64,000 nt of DNA from Acidobacteriota bacterium (GTDB lineage Bacteria > Acidobacteriota > Terriglobia > Acidiferrales > UBA7541), in assembly GCA_003223215.1 (NCBI GenBank), contig QHYH01000108.1, forward strand, positions 32,559-96,558. Reading direction: 5' to 3'. The notes under the pieces are model-generated. The model did not search any database. It saw only the letters and a program-made list of their open reading frames with translations, and was not told the DNA's origin. The translations under genes and the position numbers were made by a program. Positions 35,150 to 44,309 of the stretch are shown here, one piece after another. How positions within the stretch are numbered: the stretch's first letter is position 1; each line of letters begins with the position of its first letter.

Positions 35150-36268
35150 TCAAAGGTTCAAGTGGATATACCGCCGCGTAGCGGCCGCCGCTCCGCACCT
35201 CAGTTGCCGATTTTCTTTTGCATCGTTTGACCAAACGCCCGGAATCGGGAATTTACACTTCGGGCAAGCCCCGTCATGGACGCGATATTCCACCACATCG
35301 TGCCACAAGCGCCGCACGAGCAAGGCCTTGCACTTTGGGCAATAGGTGTTGGACCCGTCGCTATAAATGTTCCCCTCGTACACATAGTGCAGGCCCGCGT
35401 CCAGGGCAATCTGCCTTGCCTGATCAAGCGTCGCCGCCGGCGTCCGGGGCTTGTCCTGCAGCTTGAAATCCGGGTGAAACGCGGTGAAATGCAATGGCAC
35501 ATCGGGCCCCAGGTGCGTCGAAATCCATTCCGCTAGCCTCCGAGTTTCCATCGGATCGTCATTTAATGTCGGGATCATCAAATTGGTGATCTCGAACCAT
35601 ACGTTCGTTTCTTTCTTCAGCCATTTGAGCGTATCGAGCACCGGCTGCAAATGCGTCAGCGTGATCTTTCCGTAGAAATTCTCGGTGAACGCCTTGAGGT
35701 CGACGTTCGCCGCGTCGATGTGGTCATAAATGTCATGAAACGCTTGGTAAGTGATGTAGCCGTTCGTCACCATCACCGTTTTCAAGCCGTGCTTCTTCGC
35801 CTCTTTGCAGATGTCGATCACGTACTCGCCCCAGATGGTCGGCTCGTTGTAAGTGAAGGCGATCGACTCGCATCCGTATCTCAGCGCCAATAGCGGCACA
35901 TCTTCCGGAGGAACATCTTGCGAATGGACCTGGTCTGAGCGGGACTTGGAGATGTCCCAGTTCTGGCAAAAGAAGCAGCCCATGTTGCAGCCCGCCGTGC
36001 CCATGCTGAAAATGCGTGTGCCCGGCAGAAAATGATTCAGCGGTTTCTTCTCGATGGGATCGATCTGCAAAGCGGCGGGCGAACCATACCCAAGGTTATA
36101 GAGTTTTCCGTTTTGGTTGATGCGGATGAAGCAGAATCCCGATTGGCCAGAATGAATGTGGCAGTGCCGCGGACAGAGATAGCAGTGGACACGTCGGTTC
36201 GCTTCCGGCTCCCACCACCGTGCTTCGTAGAGTTCTTGCGTTTTCTGGAGGATCTTTAGCTCCACCAT
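35150..36268 (-). CDS. amrS: AmmeMemoRadiSam-system radical SAM enzyme
   Basis: 372 aa. The radical SAM cluster motif is present as C-x3-C-x2-C in GCNMGCFFCQNWD (about 93-105). The N terminus carries another cysteine group (CYLCPRHCHI) and the C terminus a zinc-ribbon-like set (CPKCKALL, CPKCKFPIPG). These mark the AmrS clade, named for its frequent fusion or linkage to AMMECR1 and Memo domains. Those partners are not seen in this window. Substrate not known to me. The C-terminal tail runs to 35150, next to a possible IS605-type end. Confidence 0.9.
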   Translation of the reverse strand: MVELKILQKTQELYEARWWEPEANRRVHCYLCPRHCHIHSGQSGFCFIRINQNGKLYNLGYGSPAALQIDPIEKKPLNHFLPGTRIFSMGTAGCNMGCFFCQNWDISKSRSDQVHSQDVPPEDVPLLALRYGCESIAFTYNEPTIWGEYVIDICKEAKKHGLKTVMVTNGYITYQAFHDIYDHIDAANVDLKAFTENFYGKITLTHLQPVLDTLKWLKKETNVWFEITNLMIPTLNDDPMETRRLAEWISTHLGPDVPLHFTAFHPDFKLQDKPRTPAATLDQARQIALDAGLHYVYEGNIYSDGSNTYCPKCKALLVRRLWHDVVEYRVHDGACPKCKFPIPGVWSNDAKENRQLRCGAAAATRRYIHLNL

Positions 36269-36569
36269 GGACCATCCTCTCCAGTCAAATTATACCTCCG
36301 CTCGATGCGCGTTGCTTCGAGGACCTGCGCATTACGCGTTCGCTTCTTCCGGGCTTTCCGCCTAAGCATTTATAGCCGCCCATGGTCAACGGCTGCGTTG
36401 ATATCTTCATAACGCGCAGGATGGGGTTGACACCCGCAAAGGCAACAGCGGCGCGGCTGGCGTCTCGCGCTACGGTCATTGCTTCCTTCCTTCTCCTCAG
36501 GCAGTCCGCGGAGCTGTTCACAAGCCATGCTGCCCTTAAGGAACCTCAAGGAACATCTTTGCTGACACC
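36269..36569. other. Gap without a recognisable gene
   Basis: Short minus-strand frames exist here but have no recognisable features. No terminator with a T-run, repeat or RNA gene was seen. Confidence 0.5.
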
Positions 36570-36797
36570 TCAAGCATGGTGGCGGTGCTGGATGCGGCGC
36601 CGTTCCGAGGCCCAATCGACAAACCGCTCCATGTATTCGCGGTATTTCCAGGCGAGACGGAAAAACTTGCGCGCGGTCAGTTCGGCCGCTTCTTCACCTA
36701 GAAACGTCTCAAACCGCCAGCGCATGTAAGGACTCTTCCACGGCTTCCATCGATAACCTCGGGCGGCGTTCCAGTAATACATGACCGTCTTCAACAT
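36570..36797 (-). CDS. Small conserved-looking basic/aromatic protein
   Basis: 75 aa from ATG 36797, which has AAGG 7 nt upstream. Very rich in Trp, Tyr, Phe and Arg: MYYWNAARGY, KPWKSPYMRWR, FFRLAWKYREYMERF. It ends with a basic His-rich tail. Predicted mostly helical and amphipathic. The frame stays open upstream to 37010 with less protein-like sequence. No function assigned. Confidence 0.5.
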   Translation of the reverse strand: MLKTVMYYWNAARGYRWKPWKSPYMRWRFETFLGEEAAELTARKFFRLAWKYREYMERFVDWASERRRIQHRHHA

Positions 36798-37038
36798 TTC
36801 CCTGCCTTGCGCATTGCCTAGGCCAAACCGCCGGAGCGCTTTTGAGACACCGGGAAGCGACGCGAAAGGGCATTCTTCTGAGCAACCCAACTTGCGCGCC
36901 GTCGCGACGCGCTCGTGCAATCTCTCCCAGGACATCCGGGGACCGCAGCTTGCAGAGCACGCCCCAAGACACGTGCTGCCTACCATAGTGGGATTTGCCC
37001 CGGTTTGCAAACAACTTCCGGGCTTTCTAGCGCCGTCA

Positions 37039-37067
37039 GCGACAATTTTGCTGAATCTCCCTATAAT
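37039..37067 (+). promoter_or_regulatory. Promoter of ggt, nearly leaderless
   Basis: GCGACA and TATAAT are 17 bp apart. The ATG of ggt is only 8 nt after the -10, so transcription is expected to begin within about 2 nt of the start codon. No Shine-Dalgarno site could then be present in the mRNA. Confidence 0.5.
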
Positions 37068-37075
37068 CCTCCCTT

Positions 37076-38770
37076 ATGAAAAACGCTCCTTTTGTGCGAT
37101 TCCTTTCGATCACACTCACTCTGTCGATTTCTCTGCCAGCGGCCTATGCCCACGACCCGGTTTACGCACGCAAAGGAATAGTGGTTGCGCAGGAACCCGT
37201 GGCCGCCGATGTGGGTGTCGCCGTCCTGAAATCGGGTGGAAACGCCGTGGACGCCGGGGTAGCGGTCGGCTTTGCTCTCGCCGTCACGCATCCTTTTGCC
37301 GGAAATATCGGGGGCGGCGGCTTCATGCTCATCCGCCTTGCCGATGGCCGCACCACGTTCATCGATTTCCGCGAGAAAGCCCCGCACCAAGCTACGCACG
37401 ACATGTATTTGGACCCGAGCGGCAACGTTACGCACGACAGCTTGATTGGCTGGCGAGCTGTCGGTGTCCCCGGCACCGTCCGCGGACTCGAGCTCGCTCT
37501 GAAAAAGTACGGCACCAAGTCCTGGTCTGAACTCCTCGCGCCCGCCATCCACCTCGCTTCGTCGGGCTTTCCGATTTCCTATTCGCAGATGCGCTCGTTT
37601 CACAATACTGCCGATTTGCTCTCGCAATTCCCCGATTCGAAGCGCATTTTCCTCAAGGACGGCGCCTTTTATGATTGGAACGAGACTCTTCAGCAGCCGG
37701 AACTGGCTCGCACGCTGGAACGCATGGCCCGCAACGGCGCCAAGGAATTTTATGAGGGTGAAACCGCGCGCATCCTCGCGAGCCAAATGGAGAAAAACGC
37801 CGGCCTGATTACTTTGGAGGATCTTCGCGAATACCAAGCCGTCGAACGGAAACCACTAGAAGGCGATTACAAGGGCTATCGCATCATCACCTCCCCGCCG
37901 CCCAGTTCCGGTGGAGTCGGCATCCTGCAAATGCTCGCCATGCTCGACGGCACGAGCTACGAAAAATCCAAGGCCGGTTCCGCCACCGCCTATCACTACC
38001 TCGCCGAAGTGATGCGCCGTTTCTACGCCGACCGCAACGAATATCTCGGTGATCCCGATTTCGTGAAGGACCCCATCACTGCTCTTCTCGAGCCCGGCTA
38101 CATCAAGGCGCGCCGCGATTCCATCGATCCCGTTCTGGCCACGCCCAGCGAGCAGATCAACCCTGGGCTACCCGCCGCGGTTGCGGAAGGCTCCGACACC
38201 ACGCACTACAGCATCGCCGATGAACAAGGAAACGTCGTCGCCGTCACTTACACGTTGAACGCAGGGTACGGCAGCGGCGTCACCGTTCCCGGCGCCGGAT
38301 TTCTCCTCAACGACGAAATGGACGACTTCGCCGCCAAGCCCGGCGCGCCGAATCTTTTTGGCCTCGTTCAGGGCGAAGCCAACTCCATTGCCCCGGGCCG
38401 GCGTCCGCTTTCCTCTATGGTTCCCACCATCGTACTGAAAGATGGCAAGCCGTTCCTCGTCCTCGGTGCACCAGGCGGCTCCCGCATCATCACCGCGGTC
38501 ATGCAAGTGATGCTCAACGTCATCGACTTTGGCATGAACATCCAGGACGCCATCGACTCTCCCCGTGTCCATCATCAGTGGAAACCGGATCGACTCGACA
38601 TCGAGCGCGGCATTTCCCCGGACACCATTGCCCTACTCAAGAAGGCCGGCTACAACATTGAGGAGGCCAAGCCCGCGGTCATCGCCCGTGTCGAAGCCAT
38701 CCTGATCAGCGACGGCTGGCTCCAAGGCGGCCACGACGACCGCGGCTCGGGCAAAGCCGCCGGTTATTGA
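37076..38770 (+). CDS. ggt: Gamma-glutamyltransferase
   Basis: 564 aa with an N-terminal signal peptide (FLSITLTLSISLPAAYA). It makes a proenzyme that cuts itself at the Thr of SDTTHYS (T375) into large and small subunits; that Thr is then the nucleophile for hydrolysing or transferring gamma-glutamyl groups from glutathione and related compounds in the periplasm. Other family blocks: NAVDAGVAVGFALAVTHP, the GNIGGGGFML loop, the small-subunit LNDEMDDF, and RPLSSMVPTIVL with GAPGGSRIITAV. All key residues look intact. Single gene. Confidence 0.95.
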   Translation: MKNAPFVRFLSITLTLSISLPAAYAHDPVYARKGIVVAQEPVAADVGVAVLKSGGNAVDAGVAVGFALAVTHPFAGNIGGGGFMLIRLADGRTTFIDFREKAPHQATHDMYLDPSGNVTHDSLIGWRAVGVPGTVRGLELALKKYGTKSWSELLAPAIHLASSGFPISYSQMRSFHNTADLLSQFPDSKRIFLKDGAFYDWNETLQQPELARTLERMARNGAKEFYEGETARILASQMEKNAGLITLEDLREYQAVERKPLEGDYKGYRIITSPPPSSGGVGILQMLAMLDGTSYEKSKAGSATAYHYLAEVMRRFYADRNEYLGDPDFVKDPITALLEPGYIKARRDSIDPVLATPSEQINPGLPAAVAEGSDTTHYSIADEQGNVVAVTYTLNAGYGSGVTVPGAGFLLNDEMDDFAAKPGAPNLFGLVQGEANSIAPGRRPLSSMVPTIVLKDGKPFLVLGAPGGSRIITAVMQVMLNVIDFGMNIQDAIDSPRVHHQWKPDRLDIERGISPDTIALLKKAGYNIEEAKPAVIARVEAILISDGWLQGGHDDRGSGKAAGY

Positions 38771-38882
38771 GGCGGTAACAGGTTGCATTTTTCGCGCGTC
38801 CTCGGTTCGCCCAGCCGTTTTTTGGCTTTGCAAGGAGCATTATGCAATGGTATAGGTCCGGTGAATCAGCCCGGGGCCATTC

Positions 38883-39572
38883 ATGCCACAACCAAACGTC
38901 AACCAAGCGTCTTCAACAGCTGGAAAGCGGCGGAGCAGGCGTTTTCCCTTCATCTCCCCGGTGGAGGCAACGTGGCAAGAGCCTAATGGCAAGATTCTCC
39001 GTGAAGCGGGTCAAGCCATGGAAGTAAATACTCAGGGCGGCTTATTAGAGATGAAGACGTACCCAGCGGTGGGAACCCAGATCGAGATAACCAACCTTCT
39101 TTCCCACGAGTCCTCGCACGCTCGCGTCGTTGGCCTGCGCCGCAACGCCGAAGGCCGCCTGCTCGGGGTCGCCGTCGAACTTCTTGTCCCGAGTGACACG
39201 TTCTGGGGCGTGAATTTCCAGCTAAAGAAAGCCTGCGCGGACCTCGTCAAGCTGGAGTACGACATGCGTTCGGGCTCAATCGATCAGCGCGTCCTCAGTG
39301 AATTCCGCGATGCCGTGGATAACGTGCGCAAGACCGCCTGGGCGGTTCAAGAGTGGCAAGAGCGCCAATCGCGGCACCAGGACCCGCAATCGGTGCTTCC
39401 CTTGCTCACGGCGGAACGCATTCGCCGGGCTACGCAACTCTGTGAGGCCATCGCCGCCGCCTCACTCACACTGGAGGTAACTCGCCACACCGTGGGGATT
39501 GAGGAATTTCTGCGAGCCGTCGAGAGCGTCCACCAAAAACTCCGCGATCTCTTCAAGGACCGCGAACCCTAA
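38883..39572 (+). CDS. PilZ-domain protein with C-terminal helical region
   Basis: 229 aa. The N-terminal half has RRSRRFPFISPV, a basic PilZ-like start, VNTQGGLLEM in place of the D/N-x-S-x-x-G motif, and GVAVELLVP. The motif is weak (N-x-Q-G-G), so c-di-GMP binding is uncertain. The C-terminal half (about 110-229) is helical and charged, perhaps for oligomer formation. An alternative start upstream is possible, since no clear ribosome site precedes the ATG at 38883. Tail-to-tail with the BlaR1-like gene. Confidence 0.65.
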   Translation: MPQPNVNQASSTAGKRRSRRFPFISPVEATWQEPNGKILREAGQAMEVNTQGGLLEMKTYPAVGTQIEITNLLSHESSHARVVGLRRNAEGRLLGVAVELLVPSDTFWGVNFQLKKACADLVKLEYDMRSGSIDQRVLSEFRDAVDNVRKTAWAVQEWQERQSRHQDPQSVLPLLTAERIRRATQLCEAIAAASLTLEVTRHTVGIEEFLRAVESVHQKLRDLFKDREP

Positions 39573-39633
39573 CTCGCGCCAAAGCGTTCTCGTCCTTGCC
39601 CAGAATCTTGACCCGGTAACAGAGATTCGCAGC

Positions 39634-41308
39634 TTAAGGCAATAGCGCGAAATGGACAGTGATCGTGGTGTCGACTTCGACCGGCTCGTCATTCAGCAGC
39701 GTCGGCTGATACCTCCACTGGCTTACCGCTTCGACAGCCGCGCGGGCAAGCTCCGGCTCAATCTGGCTATTTAAGACCTGCAAGAACAATGGTTTGCCGT
39801 CCATGCCGACGACGGCATGAAGTACCACCGTGCCTTGCGAGCCGGCGGCCTTGGCGCTTTCTGGATAGACCGGTTGCACCTTGGTCAAAACTTTCGCCGC
39901 TTCCAAGTTTCCGCCAATGCGGATTCGCATGGGTTTCTGATTTTTGGCGGTCTCCGTGGAAGGCGGGGCTTTCGCTGAACCCTCAGCCTGTACATCCACG
40001 GTCTCCGTCAAGACTCCCATTTCCAGTTTGGCCGTCAGCGCAAGGGCGCGGCCCGGCTCCAGCGCGATTTGCGGGGCGCGATACACCGCAAACCCGGGTT
40101 TAAGCACCTTCATTTCGTACTCGCCGGCCGGCAACGCCTTGAAAACGAAATTTCCTTCGGCGTTGGAAGTGGTCATGTCGACCGTGTTCGCCTTGTGGTT
40201 CGTCATGACGATCGTCGCGTTCGGAACGGTCGCATCGCTGATATCAAAGATCGTGCCCGTAAATTTTCCGGACAGGTTCTGCCCCGGAAGCCGCAGCGCC
40301 GCGAGTGGGAGCAGCAAGCACAGGGCTGCAACTTCAGCGAGCAGCCCCGCCCTTCGTGATATTCCGCAGCGGTTCAGATTTGGATTCAGCATGGCGATGA
40401 ATCTCCTTTCCAGATTCGATGGGCGGGCGATGGCGAGTGCGGCCGACCAGCCGCGATGGGCATTCTTGAGGGTCCGCGCGAGTTCGAGCAATTGATTCGC
40501 ATAGCAGGAGGCTCCGACTCCTCCATTCAGGACGGAATCGTCGCAGGCCCGTTCACTCTCTCTTCGCAAACTCGCGGCTGCGAACCACGCGAGCGGATGG
40601 AACCAGTAGAGGCCGCAGGCGAGTTCCGCGCAAATTTGTAGGAACCAGTCACGACGTGCGATGTGCGCGAGTTCGTGGAATAGCACGACCTCTCGCCGCT
40701 CTGCGGACCATTCCATCGCACCCGCGGGAAGCAGGATACGGGGCCGCAGCATGCCCCAGGTCAGCGGCATCGATGCCGTGTTATCGCATTCGAACACCTG
40801 CACGCGACGCACGATTCCGAGTTGCGCGCAGATCCCCCGAACGGTTTGTCTCCATTCCCCGGAGGCTACCGGCGTGGATCGCGCGGAAATCCAGCTCAAC
40901 CGTGCCAGCCCTCCCAGCAGGTTCACCGCCACAAACAGCGTGCCAAGACCCCAGAAAAGCAAAATCAACTTGAACATCTGACCGGAGAGCGGCGAAGCCG
41001 CGGCGGCATTGATCGCCAGCGCGGGCAATTTCTGAAGAGTCGAGTTTTTCATGGCGGCACGGCCAGGGACCAGCAATCGGGCGGCGCTGCCGAGTGTCGC
41101 GGAATGCCAGGCCGGAAGCAGAAGCATAAGAAGAGGAAGGGCTATCGAAGAGGCAATTCCCAGAGCCCAAACGTAGTGGCGCCTGGTGGCGGACTGGTGG
41201 CGTAAGAAGTATGCTCCCGTAGTCGCCAGCCCCAAAAGCCAAGGTGGTCTTGACGGTGCAGCTCAGCAGGAACCAAACCGCTAGTTGCGAGGTGCTCGGT
41301 AGATTCAT
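39634..41308 (-). CDS. blaR1: BlaR1-like M56 peptidase fused to regulatory and TonB domains; one apparent frameshift
   Basis: The frame from 41235 to 39634 holds the M56 body: ATRRHYVWALG, the zinc protease motif HELAH, then a carboxypeptidase-regulatory-like Ig domain (TGTIFDISDATVPNATIVMTN) and a TonB C-terminal domain (VQPVYPESAKAAGSQGTVVL). The true beginning, a first membrane helix (STSQLAVWFLLSCTVKTTLA), is in another phase from ATG 41308, which overlaps the blaI stop by 4 nt. Dropping one base from the TTTTGGGG run at 41230-41237 joins them into about 557 aa. So this is either a sequencing slip or a lesion; a TTG at 41235 could restart. BlaR1 proteins sense ligands and cut BlaI. Confidence 0.8.
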
Positions 41309-41700
41309 AGTGAACCTTCGTTTTTTTCCCTGGCGATGAGGGCGGCAAGTCGATCGAGCTCGTCCGAGGAAATGCGTGAAACTTCGCCGCCAAGCAGGGC
41401 CGCGACGGCTTTCTCCGTGGAACCCTCAAAGAACGTTTCGACGAGATGTCGCAGCGCCGAGCGGCGCGCCACCTCGCGGGGAACGCAGGGGAGGTAAACG
41501 TATCGCAGGCCCTCTTCTTCATGACGAACGTGCCCTTTCTCTTCCAGCACGCGAAGTTGCGCCCGCACCGTCGAATAATTTGGTTTGTCGGGCAGTTTGG
41601 AAAGCACTTCTCCTACCGTGGCGCGTTCGAGCTGGTAAAGAATGTCCATGATCTGGCGTTCGCGCCGCGACAGCGTATGCGGTTTTCGCTTGCTCTTCAT
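41305..41700 (-). CDS. blaI: BlaI/MecI-family transcriptional repressor
   Basis: 131-aa winged-helix repressor. LSRRERQIMDILYQLERATVGEVLSKL and NYSTVRAQLRVLEEKGHVRHEEE form the DNA-binding wing, and the C-terminal helices (VETFFEGSTEKAVAALLG) dimerise. In BlaR1 systems the sensor protease cleaves this protein to induce. Two dyads TGCTA-N6-TAGCA lie 15-50 nt before its start and overlap its promoter, giving autorepression. It is translationally coupled to the BlaR1-like gene. No beta-lactamase gene is in view. Confidence 0.92.
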   Translation of the reverse strand: MKSKRKPHTLSRRERQIMDILYQLERATVGEVLSKLPDKPNYSTVRAQLRVLEEKGHVRHEEEGLRYVYLPCVPREVARRSALRHLVETFFEGSTEKAVAALLGGEVSRISSDELDRLAALIAREKNEGSL

Positions 41701-41714
41701 CTTTTTCGCCGCGA

Positions 41715-41750
41715 TGCTACGTTTGTAGCATACGTGCTATAAATCTAGCA
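41715..41750. promoter_or_regulatory. Two tandem BlaI-type operators
   Basis: TGCTAC-GTTT-GTAGCA (41715-41730) is a perfect dyad and TGCTAT-AAAT-CTAGCA (41735-41750) matches at 5 of 6 arm positions. Their centres are exactly 20 bp apart, about two helix turns, so two repressor dimers could bind on the same face. They overlap the -10 of the blaI promoter. Confidence 0.75.
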
Positions 41751-41769
41751 CTTCGCAAATCGGTGTCAA
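41742..41769 (-). promoter_or_regulatory. blaI promoter
   Basis: On the minus strand TTGACA (41769-41764) is followed after 16 bp by TAGATT (41747-41742). The distal operator covers the -10 and the proximal one the start region, as expected for a repressed promoter. Confidence 0.6.
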
Positions 41770-41945
41770 CTGCTTTTTCCTGGCCCCTGAACTTGGCCTG
41801 GCCTGCGCCATGGCCGCCTATTCCCCGGTTTCCTGCCGTCCTTCGCCGGTAATTCCCTTCTCCTCGCCGAATGCCGCGTGCGCCTCCCTCTGGGGTACCC
41901 CTATTCTCCCTTTGCGGGCAGGAAAACGGCCTGCGAGAGGTCCCT

Positions 41946-42317
41946 ATGGCAAGGCGGCAGACATCCCCCAAGAGCTTCCCTGCGGTTGCCGGTGCGCTGC
42001 TTCTGAGCATCGGCTTGCTGATGCTATTCGCCAATCTGGACGAAATCGCGACCCATATCAGCGACTCCTTCTCCTCGGCGCCGGGCGCTCTCGGCGCCGT
42101 GGTCGAGATCGGCCTGGCGGGGATGCGCGCCGTGCAAGCGTACTTCTTCGATCAAGCCGCATTTCGCGCCGGCCTGCACTGGATCCTGGTATCCCTTTGG
42201 CCGCTGATTCTGGTTATGATCGGAGCTACACTCTTGCGAAACGCGATCGGCAAACGTCACGTGAATCCGAGGTTGGCTCCTATTTTCCCATCGCGGGATT
42301 ACGAAAGTGAATCTTAA
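41946..42317 (+). CDS. Small two-helix membrane protein preceding the LiaF-like gene
   Basis: 123 aa from ATG 41946, preceded by GAGAGG at 5 nt. Two hydrophobic segments (VAGALLLSIGLLMLFANL and ILVSLWPLILVMIGATLL) are joined by an acidic loop (DEIATHISDSF). The second has the SLWPLILVMIG pattern of LiaI/LiaF-type proteins. It leads a plus-strand operon with the LiaF-like, LytS and LytR genes. No enzymatic motifs. Confidence 0.68.
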   Translation: MARRQTSPKSFPAVAGALLLSIGLLMLFANLDEIATHISDSFSSAPGALGAVVEIGLAGMRAVQAYFFDQAAFRAGLHWILVSLWPLILVMIGATLLRNAIGKRHVNPRLAPIFPSRDYESES

Positions 42318-42356
42318 GCGACAGACGGAGCGGCGCGGGAACTACAGGAGAATTTT

Positions 42357-43232
42357 GTGAGCGACGAACACAATTTCGACCCGAAAAAGCTCAGCGACGA
42401 CTTCCGCGACGCGGCTCGCAAATTCAAGAACGATCTCCACGAGCAGATTCATCGCAACATTCACGATAACTTGAATCGGGGGAACGACAAAGAGGGCCGG
42501 CGGCGCAGGCCTCTGGTGGTTGGCATTGACCTTCGCGGCCGTGGACGCGGCGGCATCCTCATGGGCGCCATTTTGGTCCTAGTCGGGATCGCCTTCCTCC
42601 TCGATCACATGGGGTATGTTTCCGTGTATTCCCTTTGGTCGCGCTTCTGGCCCCTGCTCGTCGTGCTGGCCGGAGTCGTCAACTTTGCTTCGCGCAACAG
42701 ACCCTGGGGCCTTTTCCTGATGGCCGCGGGCGTCTTGCTCCAACTGAATCAATTGGGAATCACGCACTTTGGCTGGCGAGACTTTTGGCCGATGCTGCTG
42801 ATCGCTATCGGCATTCTCGTGTTGTGGGGATCGTTCGGTTGGAGCAAAAAGCCCGCTGTCTCTTCACCGACGGTGGGCGATCCCCGCACGACGCTTAATG
42901 AGGCGGTTGTCTTTGGAGGTCTGGAACGGCGCATGACCAGTCAGGATTTCCAAGGCGGGGACATCACCGCCATTTTTGGCGGCGTCGAACTGGATCTCAC
43001 CGAGTCGCACATCCAGGGAAATGAGGCCACCCTGGCGATTACCGTTATCTTCGGCGGCGTGGAACTTCGTATACCCGTCGGGTGGCAAATCGCGTTCCGT
43101 GGCGCGCCCATTTTCGGCGGCGTCGAGGACAAAACGCGGACCGCCCGCGTCGATGACGCTGCAAGCGGTAATCTCAAGACGCTGGTGATCACCGGCGCTG
43201 TCATCTTTGGCGGGCTGGAAATCAAAAACTAA
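42357..43232 (+). CDS. LiaF-like envelope-stress protein
   Basis: 291 aa. A charged N terminus (1-50) is followed by paired LiaI/LiaF membrane segments (LLDHMGYVSVYSLWSRFWPLLVVLAGV and a second half repeated after it). The C-terminal LiaF domain (about 175-291) has four repeats of the type FGGLERR, FGGVELDL, FGGVELRI, FGGLEI. In Firmicutes LiaF controls the LiaRS two-component system at the membrane. Here it is followed by a LytS-like kinase and LytR-like regulator, consistent with the same logic. GTG 42357 has CAGGAG at 6 nt. Confidence 0.83.
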   Translation: MSDEHNFDPKKLSDDFRDAARKFKNDLHEQIHRNIHDNLNRGNDKEGRRRRPLVVGIDLRGRGRGGILMGAILVLVGIAFLLDHMGYVSVYSLWSRFWPLLVVLAGVVNFASRNRPWGLFLMAAGVLLQLNQLGITHFGWRDFWPMLLIAIGILVLWGSFGWSKKPAVSSPTVGDPRTTLNEAVVFGGLERRMTSQDFQGGDITAIFGGVELDLTESHIQGNEATLAITVIFGGVELRIPVGWQIAFRGAPIFGGVEDKTRTARVDDAASGNLKTLVITGAVIFGGLEIKN

Positions 43233-43241
43233 ACTCGTCCA

Positions 43242-44309
43242 ATGCATCCACTGTTCACGCGCGGCCGCCTGAGCCTCTATCTGCTTGCTTGGGTCCCGTT
43301 CGTTGCCACGTCCATCTACGTACTCGCGACGCGAGGGGGCCTCGTTTGGTGGCAGGCAACCGCCATCGCTGTGCCCGTGTTTCTGTTTTACGCTTTTCTT
43401 TGCCTTTTCGCCTGGTACCCGTGTCGCGCAACTCCCCTGGGCAGAGTCACTTTCATGCGGCTGCTGTTGACGCACTTGATCGCTGCCGTGTTCATCAGCT
43501 TCATTTGGACTCACGTTGGCGCCTTGCTCGCCTACGCGGTTCTCAGCCCCAAGCAATTCGAAGCCATCAAGAGCCAATTCGGTCCGCAAGTGAACGCCAT
43601 CAATACCATCGGAATCCTTCTCTATCTGCTTTCGGTCGCCTTTCACTATGTCCTCATTGCCATGGAAGATTCGCGTCGCGCCGAAGCGCAAGCGACTGAG
43701 GCACGCATCCTCGCTCGCGACGCTGAATTGAAAGCGCTGAAAGCCCAGGTGAACCCGCACTTCTTGTTCAACAGCCTCAATTCCGTCAGCGCGCTCACGA
43801 GCATCGATCCTTCCAAAGCTCGCGAGATGTGCATCCTGCTCTCCGAATTCTTGCGCCTGACCCTCGGCCTGGGGGAAAAAACCGTCATTCCTCTTTCCGA
43901 GGAGCTCGCTCTGCTGGAACGTTTCCTGGCCATCGAGAAAGTGCGCTTTGGCGCACGCCTGCGTGTCGAAGAAAAAATTCAGGAGGAATCCAAATCGCTG
44001 CTGGTTCCGCCGCTGGTCCTTCAGCCTCTGGTGGAAAACGCGGTCGTGCACGGCATCGCCAACCTTCCCGAAGGCGGCGTCATTCGACTCGTTTCGGAGC
44101 TTCAGGACGGCCGACTCTTTTTGATTATCGAAAACACGTTTGACCGCGAGTCCACGATCAATCGCCGCAACGGCATGGGCCTGGTCAACGTTCGCAAGCG
44201 TCTGGAAGGGCGCTATGGAACCGACGCCAGCATACGCGTGGATTCGCAAACGGATCATTTTCGAGTGGAGTTGTCCATCCCCGCCGAAACGGGAGACCTG
44301 CGCAAGTGA
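43242..44309 (+). CDS. LytS-type membrane sensor histidine kinase
   Basis: 355 aa. Four hydrophobic segments fill the first 145 residues (LYLLAWVPFVATSIYVL onward), followed by a coiled region and the His_kinase domain with the H-box in QVNPHFLFNSLNSVSAL. The ATPase domain has LQPLVENAVVHGI (N box) and RNGMGLVNVRKRL (G box). It would autophosphorylate and pass the phosphate to the regulator coded next, with which it shares a 4-nt overlap. The ligand is unknown; the LiaF-like neighbour suggests envelope stress. Confidence 0.92.
   Translation: MHPLFTRGRLSLYLLAWVPFVATSIYVLATRGGLVWWQATAIAVPVFLFYAFLCLFAWYPCRATPLGRVTFMRLLLTHLIAAVFISFIWTHVGALLAYAVLSPKQFEAIKSQFGPQVNAINTIGILLYLLSVAFHYVLIAMEDSRRAEAQATEARILARDAELKALKAQVNPHFLFNSLNSVSALTSIDPSKAREMCILLSEFLRLTLGLGEKTVIPLSEELALLERFLAIEKVRFGARLRVEEKIQEESKSLLVPPLVLQPLVENAVVHGIANLPEGGVIRLVSELQDGRLFLIIENTFDRESTINRRNGMGLVNVRKRLEGRYGTDASIRVDSQTDHFRVELSIPAETGDLRK

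Noticed and set aside
42864..44258. 464-aa minus-strand open frame opposite the LytS and LiaF-like genes
   Set aside because: It is antisense to clear kinase and LiaF domains, low in hydrophobic core patterns, and rich in His/Asp/Gln as expected for a codon shadow.
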